Of a stretch of 34,625 nucleotides of DNA, positions 9,958 through 18,085 are shown in pieces; the stretch's first letter is position 1; every line of letters starts with the position of its first letter. Location of the stretch: contig NZ_SAXY01000060.1 in NCBI RefSeq assembly GCF_008016535.1, positions 1-34,625 on the forward strand. The letters are read 5' to 3'. This DNA comes from Brachyspira pilosicoli. GTDB taxonomy: Bacteria > Spirochaetota > Brachyspiria > Brachyspirales > Brachyspiraceae. The notes beneath the pieces were generated by a model. The model was given only the letters and a program-made list of their open reading frames with translations, was not told the DNA's origin and made no database searches. A program made the position numbers and the translations under genes.

Positions 9958-10031
9958 ACAATTATCTCTTTTACTATTATATAACTATTACTAATTAAAA
10001 TAAGAAAAATACTGAGATTCTATTTGATTAA

Positions 10032-11042
10032 TTATTCTTTTTTATCTTCTTCTTTTTGCAAAGTTTTTTTCTCTTTTTTTAGGGCTTTTTTTTCTTCTTT
10101 CAGAGCTTTTTTAGATTCTTTCAAAGCCTGCTTCTCCTCTTTTTTTAATTCTTTAGCTCTAATTTTATCTCTCTTAGCTTCAATTTTAGCTTCTTTTTTA
10201 GCCTCTTTTAAAGCTCTCTTCTCTTCTTTTTTTAATTCTTTAGCCTTAATTTTTTCTAACTTGGCTTCCATCTTAGCTTCTTTTTTAGCATTTTTTATAA
10301 TTCTTTTCTTATTTCTCTTTACAGAAACCTTTTCAAAAAATACCAATATCCAAAATTTTATATAATCAAAATATAAAAATATCCTAAAAATATTTCTTTT
10401 GAGATAAAAAAACTCCTCTTTATTTGCCTCAATTACTTTCATATTTGGAGATTTTTTCTTTCCGCAAAAACAGTCCAAAGGTCTTGAGATAGGCACGCAT
10501 AATTTCATGCCTAATTTACCTCTATTTTCATTAAACCAATATAAAGACTTTTTAAAAGGCATATATATAAAAAATACATCAGGATTCATTTTTTTAAAAC
10601 CAATAAAAGCTTTGTCCAACTCTGATTTATTCTTTGTATTTTGATAAGTTCCAAGTATGCTAATATCAGGATATATTTTTTTCATTTTTTCAGTGATTGT
10701 AAAAAAATACTTCTCTTCATCACCAAATAAAAACATTGTCATCTTTCTTTGTTCTATATAAGACAATACACTAGAAAATAAATTAAAATCTTTAATATAC
10801 TCTAATTCTTCTTTATATATAAACTTATATGCTTTAGATATGGAAGGATGAGCAGCAATAACTAAAGAAGCATTTTCTATAATATTTTTTAATTTTTTAT
10901 TAAAACGAACACTCAATAATTGATGCACATCCAATGTTACTATAAGAACATCATTTCCATCTTTTAGTTGATCTAAAGCAGTATATAAATCATTGTTAAA
11001 AGTATCTATTCTAATACCTAACAAAGAATTTTTATTTATCAT
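10032..11042 (-). CDS. WecG/TagA/CpsF-like glycosyltransferase with lysine-rich tail
   Basis: Residues 1-235 follow the WecG/TagA/CpsF (GT26) pattern: a VTLDVHQLLS strand-helix (35-44), a hydrophobic SLVIAAHP segment (59-66), a KMTMFLFGDEE strand (100-110), ISILGTYQNT (127-136) and a PDVFFIYMPFK segment (154-164). Family members add N-acetylmannosaminuronic acid or ManNAc to lipid-linked precursors. In those enzymes the segment after the second strand reads P-D-G and its Asp is needed for activity; here it reads A-H-P, so the usual catalytic Asp seems to be missing. Residues 242-336 form a Lys/Glu/Ala tail with a 29-residue tandem duplication (252-280 and 281-309), probably one long charged helix. 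It starts 19 bases after pfkA. The fold call is moderate; the activity is uncertain. Confidence 0.6.
   Translation of the reverse strand: MINKNSLLGIRIDTFNNDLYTALDQLKDGNDVLIVTLDVHQLLSVRFNKKLKNIIENASLVIAAHPSISKAYKFIYKEELEYIKDFNLFSSVLSYIEQRKMTMFLFGDEEKYFFTITEKMKKIYPDISILGTYQNTKNKSELDKAFIGFKKMNPDVFFIYMPFKKSLYWFNENRGKLGMKLCVPISRPLDCFCGKKKSPNMKVIEANKEEFFYLKRNIFRIFLYFDYIKFWILVFFEKVSVKRNKKRIIKNAKKEAKMEAKLEKIKAKELKKEEKRALKEAKKEAKIEAKRDKIRAKELKKEEKQALKESKKALKEEKKALKKEKKTLQKEEDKKE
10116..10289 (-). repeat. 87-bp tandem repeat encoding the Lys/Glu tail
   Basis: Two adjacent 87-base units (10203-10289 and 10116-10202) encode residues 252-280 and 281-309 of the WecG-like protein. The encoded 29-residue units match at most positions (both contain IxAKELKKEEK and end ALKE). 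They are in frame, so change in copy number would lengthen or shorten the tail without breaking the gene. Confidence 0.8.
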
Positions 11043-11061
11043 AAAATATTAAGCCCTAAAA

Positions 11062-12042
11062 TCATATAGCAAGAGTTCTGCATAACTCCAAATCTATAGG
11101 ATCAATTTTAGGAACTTTTTTAACAGCATCAGCCAAAGGAGTGTAGGTATATTCACCTTTCCATATACCAACAGCAACATTTCTTTTACCTTCTAATAAT
11201 GCCTTAACTGCAATATAACCAAATCTTGCAGCCATAAGACGTTCACGAGAAGTAGGAGCTCCGCCTCTTTGCATGTGTCCAAGTATAGTAACACGAGTAT
11301 CAAAACCCGTTTTACCTTCTATTTGTTTAGCTACCTCCATAGCACCTCCTGACTCATCACCTTCAGCAACCACTATAATAGAAGATTTTTTACCTCTCTT
11401 TTTTGCTACTTGCAAGTTTTCTACTATCTTATCAATATCAGTAGTTGTCTCTGGAATAAGTATGTCTTCAGCACCAGAAGCTATACCAACTTCTAAAGCA
11501 ATATAACCAGCATGTCTGCCCATAACCTCAACTACAAAACATCTTCCATGGCTAGTAGCAGTATCTCTTAATTTGTCTATAGCATCCATTGCAACATTTA
11601 CTGCTGTATCATATCCTATAGTATAATCAGTACCAAATATATCATTATCTATAGTACCCGGTATACCAATAACAGGAAACTCTTCATGGTGATTAGCAAA
11701 ATCTAAAGCACCTTTATAAGTACCATCACCGCCTATAACAACCAAAGCATCTATACCATTGTATTTCATATTATCAGCTGCTTTTTTCATGCCTTCTTCT
11801 GTTTGAAACTCTGGAGATCTTGCAGAAAATAAAATTGTACCGCCATGGTTAATAATGCCGCCAACAGAACCTGCATTCATCTGATAAACATTATTATACA
11901 TTAATCCCTGATAACCCTCTCTTATACCTACCACTTCTAATCCATTAGCTATAGCTGTTCTAACAACACTTCTTATAGCAGGATTCATTCCTGAAGCATC
12001 ACCGCCGCTTGTTAATACTCCTATTTTCTTTATATCAGCCAT
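11062..12042 (-). CDS. pfkA: ATP-dependent 6-phosphofructokinase
   Basis: A 326-residue group A phosphofructokinase that phosphorylates fructose 6-phosphate to fructose 1,6-bisphosphate in glycolysis. Visible motifs are TSGGDASGMN (11-20), GGDGTY (104-109), PGTIDND (128-134) with catalytic D132, and MGRHAG (174-179). The two positions that separate ATP from PPi enzymes are both Gly (G107 and G129); PPi enzymes usually have Asp and Lys there, so the ATP type is inferred. Length matches the E. coli enzyme (320). AAGGAG lies 9 bases before the ATG. It heads the minus-strand block and diverges from mgtE across 121 bases of AT-rich DNA that must hold both promoters. Confidence 0.95.
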   Translation of the reverse strand: MADIKKIGVLTSGGDASGMNPAIRSVVRTAIANGLEVVGIREGYQGLMYNNVYQMNAGSVGGIINHGGTILFSARSPEFQTEEGMKKAADNMKYNGIDALVVIGGDGTYKGALDFANHHEEFPVIGIPGTIDNDIFGTDYTIGYDTAVNVAMDAIDKLRDTATSHGRCFVVEVMGRHAGYIALEVGIASGAEDILIPETTTDIDKIVENLQVAKKRGKKSSIIVVAEGDESGGAMEVAKQIEGKTGFDTRVTILGHMQRGGAPTSRERLMAARFGYIAVKALLEGKRNVAVGIWKGEYTYTPLADAVKKVPKIDPIDLELCRTLAI

Positions 12043-12163
12043 ATTGAAATAACTCCTTATAAAACATATAATATTTAATTATATTATTATTTATCTAATT
12101 TTTTATTATATATTATATATTAATAATAAAAGAATTGATATACAAAAAATAAAAAAAATTAAT

Positions 12164-13525
12164 ATGATAAATTCAGAATATGTTGAAATAATAAACATCA
12201 TAGAAAATAAAAGATGGGATAAACTCAAATATATCCTAAACGATATGCACCCTATAGAAATAGTGGACATAATGCGTATATTAGAAAATAATAAAGATAA
12301 AACTATTCTTTTTAGATTATTATCAACAGAGAAATCTGCTTTAGTCTTTTCCGAATTAGATGTTAATGAACAGGAAGAATTAATATCTTCTATGAATGAT
12401 AAAGAAATAGAAGAATTAATGCATGAAATGAGTCCTGATGATAGAACTTCTCTTTTTGAAGAACTTCCAGAAGAAATAAATAAAAAAATATTTTCTTTAA
12501 TGGAAAAAGAAGATTTGTATATTACTAAACAATTATTAGCTTACCCTGAATATAGTGTTGGCCGTATAATGACCACAGAATATATATCTATATATCCAAA
12601 CTTTTCTGTAAGTGAAGCTTTAGAATATATTAGAAAATATGGAAAAGATTCTGAAACTTTTGAGGTTATATATATAGTTGGTAATAAAAATATATTATTA
12701 GGATATATTTTATTAAAAGATTTATTATTTGCTAAAAAAACTGATATAATAGAAAACCTTATGCATACAGACATCATATATCTTTCTGCATATTCAGACC
12801 AAGAAGAAGCTGTACTTGTTGGAAGGAAATATGACTTATTATATATACCTGTAGTAGATGCCAAAAACGCTTTAATAGGAATAGTTACTATTGATGATAT
12901 ATTTGATATAGCCGAAGAAGAAGATACAGAAGACTTCCACAAATTAGGTGCTATAAGCATAGATGATGACTTTACAGGAAATATTAAACAAGCACCTATA
13001 TTAACTCTATATAAAAAAAGAATTAATTGGCTTTTTATATTAGTTTTTATAAATATATTTTCTGGATATTTTATAGGAATATTTGAAGAAACTATAAGCA
13101 AATATGTTTCTTTAATATTCTTTTTACCACTTTTAATAGACAGTGCTGGAAATGCTGGGGCTCAATCTTCCACACTCATAATAAGAAGTTTATCGCTTGG
13201 AGATGTTAAAAAAAGCGATTGGTTATTTATGTTTTTTAAAGAAATTGCTATATCTTCTATACTTGGTATTACTATGAGTTTAGCTGTTTCGCTTATTGCA
13301 GTATATAGGGGTGGATTAATGATAGCTTTGGTTGTGTCATTATCTATGATATGCGTTGTAGTGATAGGAAGTCTTATAGGGTTATGTTTGCCTTTTATAT
13401 TTGTGAAACTAAAAAAAGACCCTACTACAAGCAGTGTTCCTTTGGTTACTTCTATATGTGACATTACTGGTACTTCTATATATTTGTTATTAGCAAGCAT
13501 TATACTCACAAAAATTAATATATAA
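12164..13525 (+). CDS. mgtE: Magnesium transporter MgtE
   Basis: A 453-residue Mg2+ channel. The cytoplasmic N domain (about 1-128) has the charged helical repeats typical of the family, including MSPDDRTSLFEELPEE (89-104). Two CBS domains follow (about 133-195 and 197-255) and bind Mg2+ to gate the pore. The membrane part (286-449) has five helices with the pore motif SAGNAGAQSS (327-336) and the ion-binding Asp D433 in CDITGTSIY. All key regions are present and the length is normal. No Mg2+-responsive leader is seen in the short upstream gap, and there is no clear ribosome site before the chosen ATG. Confidence 0.95.
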   Translation: MINSEYVEIINIIENKRWDKLKYILNDMHPIEIVDIMRILENNKDKTILFRLLSTEKSALVFSELDVNEQEELISSMNDKEIEELMHEMSPDDRTSLFEELPEEINKKIFSLMEKEDLYITKQLLAYPEYSVGRIMTTEYISIYPNFSVSEALEYIRKYGKDSETFEVIYIVGNKNILLGYILLKDLLFAKKTDIIENLMHTDIIYLSAYSDQEEAVLVGRKYDLLYIPVVDAKNALIGIVTIDDIFDIAEEEDTEDFHKLGAISIDDDFTGNIKQAPILTLYKKRINWLFILVFINIFSGYFIGIFEETISKYVSLIFFLPLLIDSAGNAGAQSSTLIIRSLSLGDVKKSDWLFMFFKEIAISSILGITMSLAVSLIAVYRGGLMIALVVSLSMICVVVIGSLIGLCLPFIFVKLKKDPTTSSVPLVTSICDITGTSIYLLLASIILTKINI

Positions 13526-13578
13526 TAATCTATTAGCATAAATTTTAAAAATAAAAAATGAATGTAATATAAAACTAT

Positions 13579-13586
13579 GCCGATAA
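13579..13586 (+). promoter_or_regulatory. Exact sigma-28 -10 box (GCCGATAA)
   Basis: GCCGATAA is a perfect match to the flagellar sigma -10 consensus, on the right strand and 30 bases ahead of the ATG of the secreted protein at 13617. The matching -35 (TAAA 15 bases upstream) is not clear, so this is only a candidate. Confidence 0.4.
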
Positions 13587-13616
13587 TAATTAAAACTATT
13601 TTTAGGAATTTTAATT

Positions 13617-14183
13617 ATGAAAAAATATATAGTTTTAATATTTATATTTGCTATAAGCACTATATATGCAAGCAATTATGAGAGTATGATAAAATCAATG
13701 AGATTAGAAAATATAGAAGAATTATCAATAGCTGATGATAATTCTACTATTACATTCAATCAATTAGCAGAGTATTATGCAAGCATAGTAACAGATAAAA
13801 ATGCAACTCCTGAACAATTAGAAGCTTTGGGAAATATTATAAAATTATGGACTGATACTATAAATCAAAACTTCTCTAAAGAAGAAATATTTACTAAATA
13901 CAGCACAGTAACATCAACTCTATCATCTATGTCTATACTTTTAATATTAAGAATAGCAATAAAAGATAACAACATACAAACAGAAGAAATGCAAAAAAGT
14001 ATTTATGAATCAATTAATAATAGATTTATACCATCATTTGCACAATTTAAAAATGACGGCTGGAAAACAGATTTTAACTTTTATGTAATAAATATGTCAG
14101 CTTCAGTTTGTAAATGGTATGAAGATGAATCAAAAAAATTAGACTATCCCAATTTTAAAGTATGGAGAGAGGGAGATTTTTAA
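13617..14183 (+). CDS. Secreted protein of unknown function
   Basis: A 188-residue protein I do not recognise. Residues 1-19 (MKKYIVLIFIFAISTIYAS) form a clear signal peptide with a likely cut after Ala-18 or Ser-19, and there is no lipobox Cys, so a periplasmic or secreted location is expected. The mature part is mostly helical by composition, with a Thr/Ser-rich stretch around 95-105 and one Cys near residue 163. The start is supported by AGGA about 10 bases upstream. An exact GCCGATAA box lies in its promoter region, hinting at control with motility genes. It follows mgtE by 91 bases. Confidence 0.75.
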   Translation: MKKYIVLIFIFAISTIYASNYESMIKSMRLENIEELSIADDNSTITFNQLAEYYASIVTDKNATPEQLEALGNIIKLWTDTINQNFSKEEIFTKYSTVTSTLSSMSILLILRIAIKDNNIQTEEMQKSIYESINNRFIPSFAQFKNDGWKTDFNFYVINMSASVCKWYEDESKKLDYPNFKVWREGDF

Positions 14184-14236
14184 TTTAATTAATATAAAAA
14201 ACATTAAAAAATTATTATTCATGGAGGAATAAAATC

Positions 14237-14368
14237 ATGGAAGCACAAGTTCAAGAGAGAGAAGAGGTAATGACTATTACAGCTAAAGAAGATGTAAAAA
14301 CTCTCATTACAAAATATAAAGAACAAAATATTATAACTATCACAAGCAAAAAAATCAAAGCTATATAA
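14237..14368 (+). CDS. Small 43-residue protein, unknown
   Basis: An ATG at 14237 with a very good ribosome site (GGAGG at 14223-14227, 9 bases upstream) opens a 43-codon frame ending at TAA 14366-14368. The product begins MEAQVQEREEVMTITAKE and ends KKIKAI; it is charged, soluble and has no Cys or membrane segment. A hairpin terminator starts a few bases after the stop. Ribosome site, frame and terminator together make a compact gene unit. I cannot name its family. It lies 53 bases after the secreted protein gene and could be the last gene of that transcript. Confidence 0.6.
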   Translation: MEAQVQEREEVMTITAKEDVKTLITKYKEQNIITITSKKIKAI

Positions 14369-14375
14369 AAAACAA

Positions 14376-14424
14376 AAAGGCAAATTATTATTTATTTACT
14401 AATAGAAAATAATTGCCTTTTTAT
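14376..14424 (+). terminator. Rho-independent terminator
   Basis: AAAGGCAAATTATT (14376-14389) pairs with AATAATTGCCTTT (14408-14420), with one bulged A and a loop of 18 bases, and runs into a T tract. It ends the small-ORF transcript. The remaining DNA to 14521 is plain AT-rich sequence. Confidence 0.75.
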
Positions 14425-14521
14425 AAAATAATTAAAATAGTTTTATATGTTTTAAATAAATTTTTAAAACATTAATAATTATTTTTAAACTAATTTCAAA
14501 TAATGCTATGAAAATTACAAA

Positions 14522-15298
14522 TTAAAATTCAGCACCTTCAGCACTTAAAAATCCGTCCTTTCCTTTATCATAAGAACTCTTTAATAAATATCCGTAAAAA
14601 CCTTTAGGGTACATTTTTAAAGCTTCATCTAATTCTCTAAAAGCCTTATCAGTTTCATTGACTTTCATATATGCCATAGACCTATAAATATAAGCCCTGT
14701 AAATCATATAATCTGGTAAATTACTTGTATCATTTAAAGAAGTTATTACAGAATAAAAAGCAGCATTGTTATAAAAGTTCAAAGTAGCTATCTGCCACAT
14801 TCCATATATTTGCTTTGCCTTTATATTGTTTTTATCTTTTAATAGTGCCAAACGAGCATAAGTATACATATCAACTATTATACTATAAGGATATTGGTTA
14901 TTAAAAAAAGCAAGTGAAGTAAAAGAGTTTGCAAAGTTGGCATAAGAAGCATAAATATCAGAAGAGCCTTTTTTGAAAACTTTATCTTTTTTAAGATTAT
15001 TGTATATATACAATAAAGTTTTATAATCTTCTTCAAAGGTTCCGCTTGCAATAGACACATTAGCCCAAAGAGTGTAGCATTCTATACTTAAATGCATTTT
15101 CTCTTCTTCGTTTAAACTGCTGTTATTAACTCTATTTAAAATATCCTTAGCTTCGCTCACTCTTACAAGTCTTGAGCCTGAATGGTATTCATTATTTTTA
15201 TTATCTATTTCTTTTAATATAGCATTAGCCTTGCTTGAAATCTCTCCGTATAAACTGCACAAAGCATTAATAAAAATCAAAACAATAACTCTAAACAT
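14522..15298 (-). CDS. Secreted TPR-like helical protein
   Basis: A 258-residue exported protein, counted from the ATG at 15298. That start has AAGGA 8 bases upstream and puts a signal peptide (FRVIVLIFINALCSLYG) at the very N-terminus; the longer TTG start at 15331 is unlikely. There is a Cys in the signal region (ALCSLYG), but the context is a weak lipobox. The body is a series of helix pairs with aromatic and Ala positions like tetratricopeptide repeats; the last pair, about residues 205-235, contains YMKVNETDKAFRELDEALKM. It most likely acts in the periplasm as a scaffold. No specific function can be given. Confidence 0.65.
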   Translation of the reverse strand: MFRVIVLIFINALCSLYGEISSKANAILKEIDNKNNEYHSGSRLVRVSEAKDILNRVNNSSLNEEEKMHLSIECYTLWANVSIASGTFEEDYKTLLYIYNNLKKDKVFKKGSSDIYASYANFANSFTSLAFFNNQYPYSIIVDMYTYARLALLKDKNNIKAKQIYGMWQIATLNFYNNAAFYSVITSLNDTSNLPDYMIYRAYIYRSMAYMKVNETDKAFRELDEALKMYPKGFYGYLLKSSYDKGKDGFLSAEGAEF

Positions 15299-15390
15299 TT
15301 TAATTTCCTTATTTTTATTTATTAAACTCAAGCAATTATATATATTAAAATTTTTAATTTTATAAAAAGTGTTTTTTATCTTTTTTATTT

Positions 15391-15588
15391 GTGGGGACTA
15401 GCCCCCACACCCCCACTTCTTTTGGTGACCCAAAGAAGCAAAAGGACTGCATTTATATACAAAATATAGGTCTTATTTTATACATATTCCAAATATATAA
15501 AGTTAAAAAACTTGCACTTTTTGGTTCTTTTTGCGGCGGGAAAAAGAACAACAAAAAAATTGATAAACTTAAAAATTTTTAGTATATT
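15391..15588 (-). repeat. Dispersed intergenic repeat, copy 2 (inverted)
   Basis: 15425-15588 is the reverse complement counterpart of copy 1 at 3500-3665: the same ordered blocks appear (TATACTAAAAA, GTTTATCAATTTTT, a GTTCTTTTTCCCGC block, AACCAAAAAGTGCAAGT, TATATTTGGAA, TGCAGTCCTTTTGCTTC). Just outside is a GTGGGG...CCCCCAC hairpin (15391-15408), like the GGGGGCTAGCCCCC palindrome near copy 1. Open frames across this stretch have no coding support. Confidence 0.75.
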
Positions 15589-15598
15589 TAATCATATC

Positions 15599-16321
15599 TT
15601 AATTAAACATTCCTTTTCCTTTGGCGTTCATATTGGTAACATTCTTTATAAAAGCTCCCTCTGGAAATATATCTTTTGCCATCTTCATATATTTATCATA
15701 ATTGGTTTTATCATTATTCTTAAAATAAGCCTGTGAAGTCCATAAATAAACTATATGCTTTTCCCATTTCTCTTTGGCACTATTTTCAGCCTTTTTAAAT
15801 ATTGGAAGAGATTTATCTATTCCGCCGCCTACAAATTCAGGACTGTATGCTGTAAGTATTGCTTTACCCAAAAGTGAAGTAAAATGATTCGCATTAATCT
15901 TTAAAGCATTATCATATATCTCCCCAGACTTGCCTGAAAGTTTTACAACCTCATTAAATGAAGAATAATTAATAGCACTACTCATCACATCAGCAACAGA
16001 AGCCATATAATCAGCATCTTTTTCTGTTAATAACGGTGTATTCTTTTTTATATTATCATTTAATAACTTATAAGACTCTCTTTTACTTTTTGGATTCATA
16101 TATATTTCCATAAGTAAAATAAGATTCTCATAAGTTTGCTTTTCTGTCTTTCCATAATTGCCGTTTTTTATTTTTTCTATAGCCTTATATAAATCATACG
16201 CTTTGTTCGTATTAGCCATATAATAGAGATTATAAAGTTCATTAAAATCTTTGCTGTATGAGAAAGCCGAAAAACTAAAAGCTAAAGATAAAAATAAAAC
16301 TGTAAAAATTTTTCTCATCAT
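15599..16321 (-). CDS. Exported TPR-like protein
   Basis: A 240-residue exported helical protein. The N-terminus (MMRKIFTVLFLSLAFSFSAFSYS) is a signal peptide with cleavage likely near residue 21-23. The mature protein has helix-turn-helix units of TPR type, including GGGIDKSLPIFKKAENSAKE (about 167-186) and a closing YLWTSQAYFKNNDKTNYDKYMKMA unit. Two ATG codons are adjacent; the second (16318) is 7 bases from GGAGG and may be the real start. It begins 10 bases after the stop of the outer-membrane barrel gene, so the two are almost certainly one operon and may act together at the outer membrane. Function is unknown. Confidence 0.7.
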   Translation of the reverse strand: MMRKIFTVLFLSLAFSFSAFSYSKDFNELYNLYYMANTNKAYDLYKAIEKIKNGNYGKTEKQTYENLILLMEIYMNPKSKRESYKLLNDNIKKNTPLLTEKDADYMASVADVMSSAINYSSFNEVVKLSGKSGEIYDNALKINANHFTSLLGKAILTAYSPEFVGGGIDKSLPIFKKAENSAKEKWEKHIVYLWTSQAYFKNNDKTNYDKYMKMAKDIFPEGAFIKNVTNMNAKGKGMFN

Positions 16322-16330
16322 AAACCCTCC

Positions 16331-17335
16331 TTAAAATACTATAGTGCTGATTATCAAATTCATAACCAAACTATTATTATTATCAACACCGAAAGTCAAT
16401 TGTAAAGGTGTTGAGCCGTAGAGATTGTAGCCTATTCCGCCTCCTACAACATATAATAAATTGCCTTTATTAATGCTATTTTCAAAATATTTTCCGTATC
16501 CTATATTTCCAAAAGCAACTAAGTATATATCATTAAAACCAGAAGGAAGAAATCTCATAAAAAGTTTATATTCAAGATGAACAAATGTAAGAAAGTCCAT
16601 ATTTTTAAGATGTGCTTCCAAATTACTTAAAGGCATCATCATAATAGAGTATAAATACTTAAACCCAATAGAATATTTTTTCTCGCTTTTATCAAAATAA
16701 GCACTGTATCCTATATAAGGCATAATTCCAAGCTCGCCCCAATAATGAAAAAATGAATAAGGCATACTAAATGAAACATTATAAGAATACTGCTTTTCAT
16801 TAGGTATAATACTCGCACCAAAACCTGCATTAAACTTTAACTTATTAACTCCATCATCAATAAATGTACTACTTAAACCAATATTTTGATTAATCTTAAA
16901 TATAGAACTTAATCTGTAAACCTCTCTCTCAGACGCTATCATTTTACCTATATTCATGGCATAATAAATACTTACATTATCAAAAGAATAACATAATCTT
17001 AATTGTCCATAATATTCCAAATTTTTATAATTGAATGTAGCAAACGGAGGAGTTATTCCTTGTTTGTAATTTAAATCTATAAAAAATCTTCTATATCTGT
17101 ATTCCATTCCAAGATTGGCGAATATTCCAAATGATGACTCTGCCCCATAATCAAAACTTATTCCCACACGCGGAACATATACAAAATGTGAATTCTTTTT
17201 ATACGCATATCCTAAATCAACAGAAAATGGAAAACCAAAATAATTATAACTATAATGAAAACTTGAGTTTACAAAATCATTCTGAGCAAAAAGGAAACTT
17301 GACAATATAAAAAATATTAATAGCAATTTTTTCAT
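16331..17335 (-). CDS. Predicted outer-membrane beta-barrel protein
   Basis: A 334-residue protein read from the ATG at 17335, which places MKKLLLIFFILSSFLFAQ as a standard signal peptide at the N-terminus; a TTG start 24 bases upstream would bury it. The mature part is rich in Tyr, Phe, Gly and Asn with alternating hydrophobic residues (VDLGYAYKKNSHFVYVPRVG and similar strands), and it ends in NLIISTIVF, a C-terminal strand closing on Phe as in barrel proteins inserted by BamA. No sequence family is recognised and no pore function can be claimed. It shares a transcript with the downstream TPR-like gene. Confidence 0.7.
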   Translation of the reverse strand: MKKLLLIFFILSSFLFAQNDFVNSSFHYSYNYFGFPFSVDLGYAYKKNSHFVYVPRVGISFDYGAESSFGIFANLGMEYRYRRFFIDLNYKQGITPPFATFNYKNLEYYGQLRLCYSFDNVSIYYAMNIGKMIASEREVYRLSSIFKINQNIGLSSTFIDDGVNKLKFNAGFGASIIPNEKQYSYNVSFSMPYSFFHYWGELGIMPYIGYSAYFDKSEKKYSIGFKYLYSIMMMPLSNLEAHLKNMDFLTFVHLEYKLFMRFLPSGFNDIYLVAFGNIGYGKYFENSINKGNLLYVVGGGIGYNLYGSTPLQLTFGVDNNNSLVMNLIISTIVF

Positions 17336-17424
17336 AAAACGCAACTCACATATATTCAACTATATTAATATTACAACAAAAGTATTATGTCTGTAAATAT
17401 ACTTTGCACAAAATATCAATTTTT

Positions 17425-18081
17425 TTATTTCTTATATTCAAATATACTGCTTCTAAACAAATAATAATCTGCAACTATAGAAATAGTCCAATTTAATATA
17501 CCAACAAAAGACCACATAAACCATAAATAATTATTATATTTATATGTGATGACATTTACAATAATCATTATTACAGAATAAATTACAACAGCAATAATAG
17601 AGTTTTTTAAATTAATTTTATATATATCATAACTATACTTTCTTATTTTAGGCTTTATATTATCAGAGAAATTCCAAAAAGAATAAATAACTATATAAAT
17701 AAATAATACCAAATAAAAATAAGGCATAGTAAGTTTATAACCTATTTTAGTAGTTTCATTAAAAAAAGTTAAACTATCTACAATCACACCAAAAGTAAAA
17801 GCTAAAAGAGCTGTAGAAAAAGATGATATTAAAACTGTTAATATTTTTATATATAAATTATGTACAACTTTTGCATCTCTGCTTATATCTTCAAAAACTT
17901 CATCAATATTGCCAAGTTCATCTATAGATTTAATGCAAGCCTCTTCATATTTCATTCCATTTTTTACATAATGCTGAACTTTAGAATTTAACATATCTTT
18001 TATTTCATCTAATTGTTCAATAACTTCTTTCGTATTAGGATATTTCTTTTTAATATTTTTGTAAAACTCATTAATATTCAT
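17425..18081 (-). CDS. HAAS-domain membrane protein
   Basis: A 218-residue protein. Residues 1-60 match the helical HAAS/permease-prefix domain: a helix IEQLDEIKDMLNSKVQHYVKNG, then YEEACIKSIDELGNIDEVFED, the pattern E-A-x-x-x-S-x-x-x-L-G-x. Four to six membrane helices follow (about 77-98, 115-140, 160-183, 187-207). HAAS proteins usually sit beside PadR-type regulators or ABC transporters and are thought to bind a partner through the N-terminal helices. No PadR gene is here; instead its start lies 4 bases after the stop of an unknown 130-residue protein, so that protein is the likely partner. CAGGA lies 12 bases before the ATG. Confidence 0.7.
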   Translation of the reverse strand: MNINEFYKNIKKKYPNTKEVIEQLDEIKDMLNSKVQHYVKNGMKYEEACIKSIDELGNIDEVFEDISRDAKVVHNLYIKILTVLISSFSTALLAFTFGVIVDSLTFFNETTKIGYKLTMPYFYLVLFIYIVIYSFWNFSDNIKPKIRKYSYDIYKINLKNSIIAVVIYSVIMIIVNVITYKYNNYLWFMWSFVGILNWTISIVADYYLFRSSIFEYKK

Positions 18082-18085
18082 TATA

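Noticed and set aside
10024-10365. 113-codon plus-strand frame rich in Phe, Ser and Leu
   Set aside because: It is the antisense reading of the Lys/Glu tandem repeat in the WecG-like gene; the pattern is caused by AAG/GAA codons on the other strand.
11062-12042. PPi-dependent phosphofructokinase, attractive beside a PPi-linked PPDK
   Set aside because: Both discriminating positions are Gly (GGDG and PGTIDND), which marks the ATP-dependent type.
12043-12163. Mg2+ riboswitch ahead of mgtE
   Set aside because: The gap is short, almost pure A/T and has no conserved helices of known Mg2+ leaders.
15391-15736. Two plus-strand frames of 63 and 74 codons
   Set aside because: They cross repeat copy 2 or lie antisense to the TPR-like gene, without start signals.
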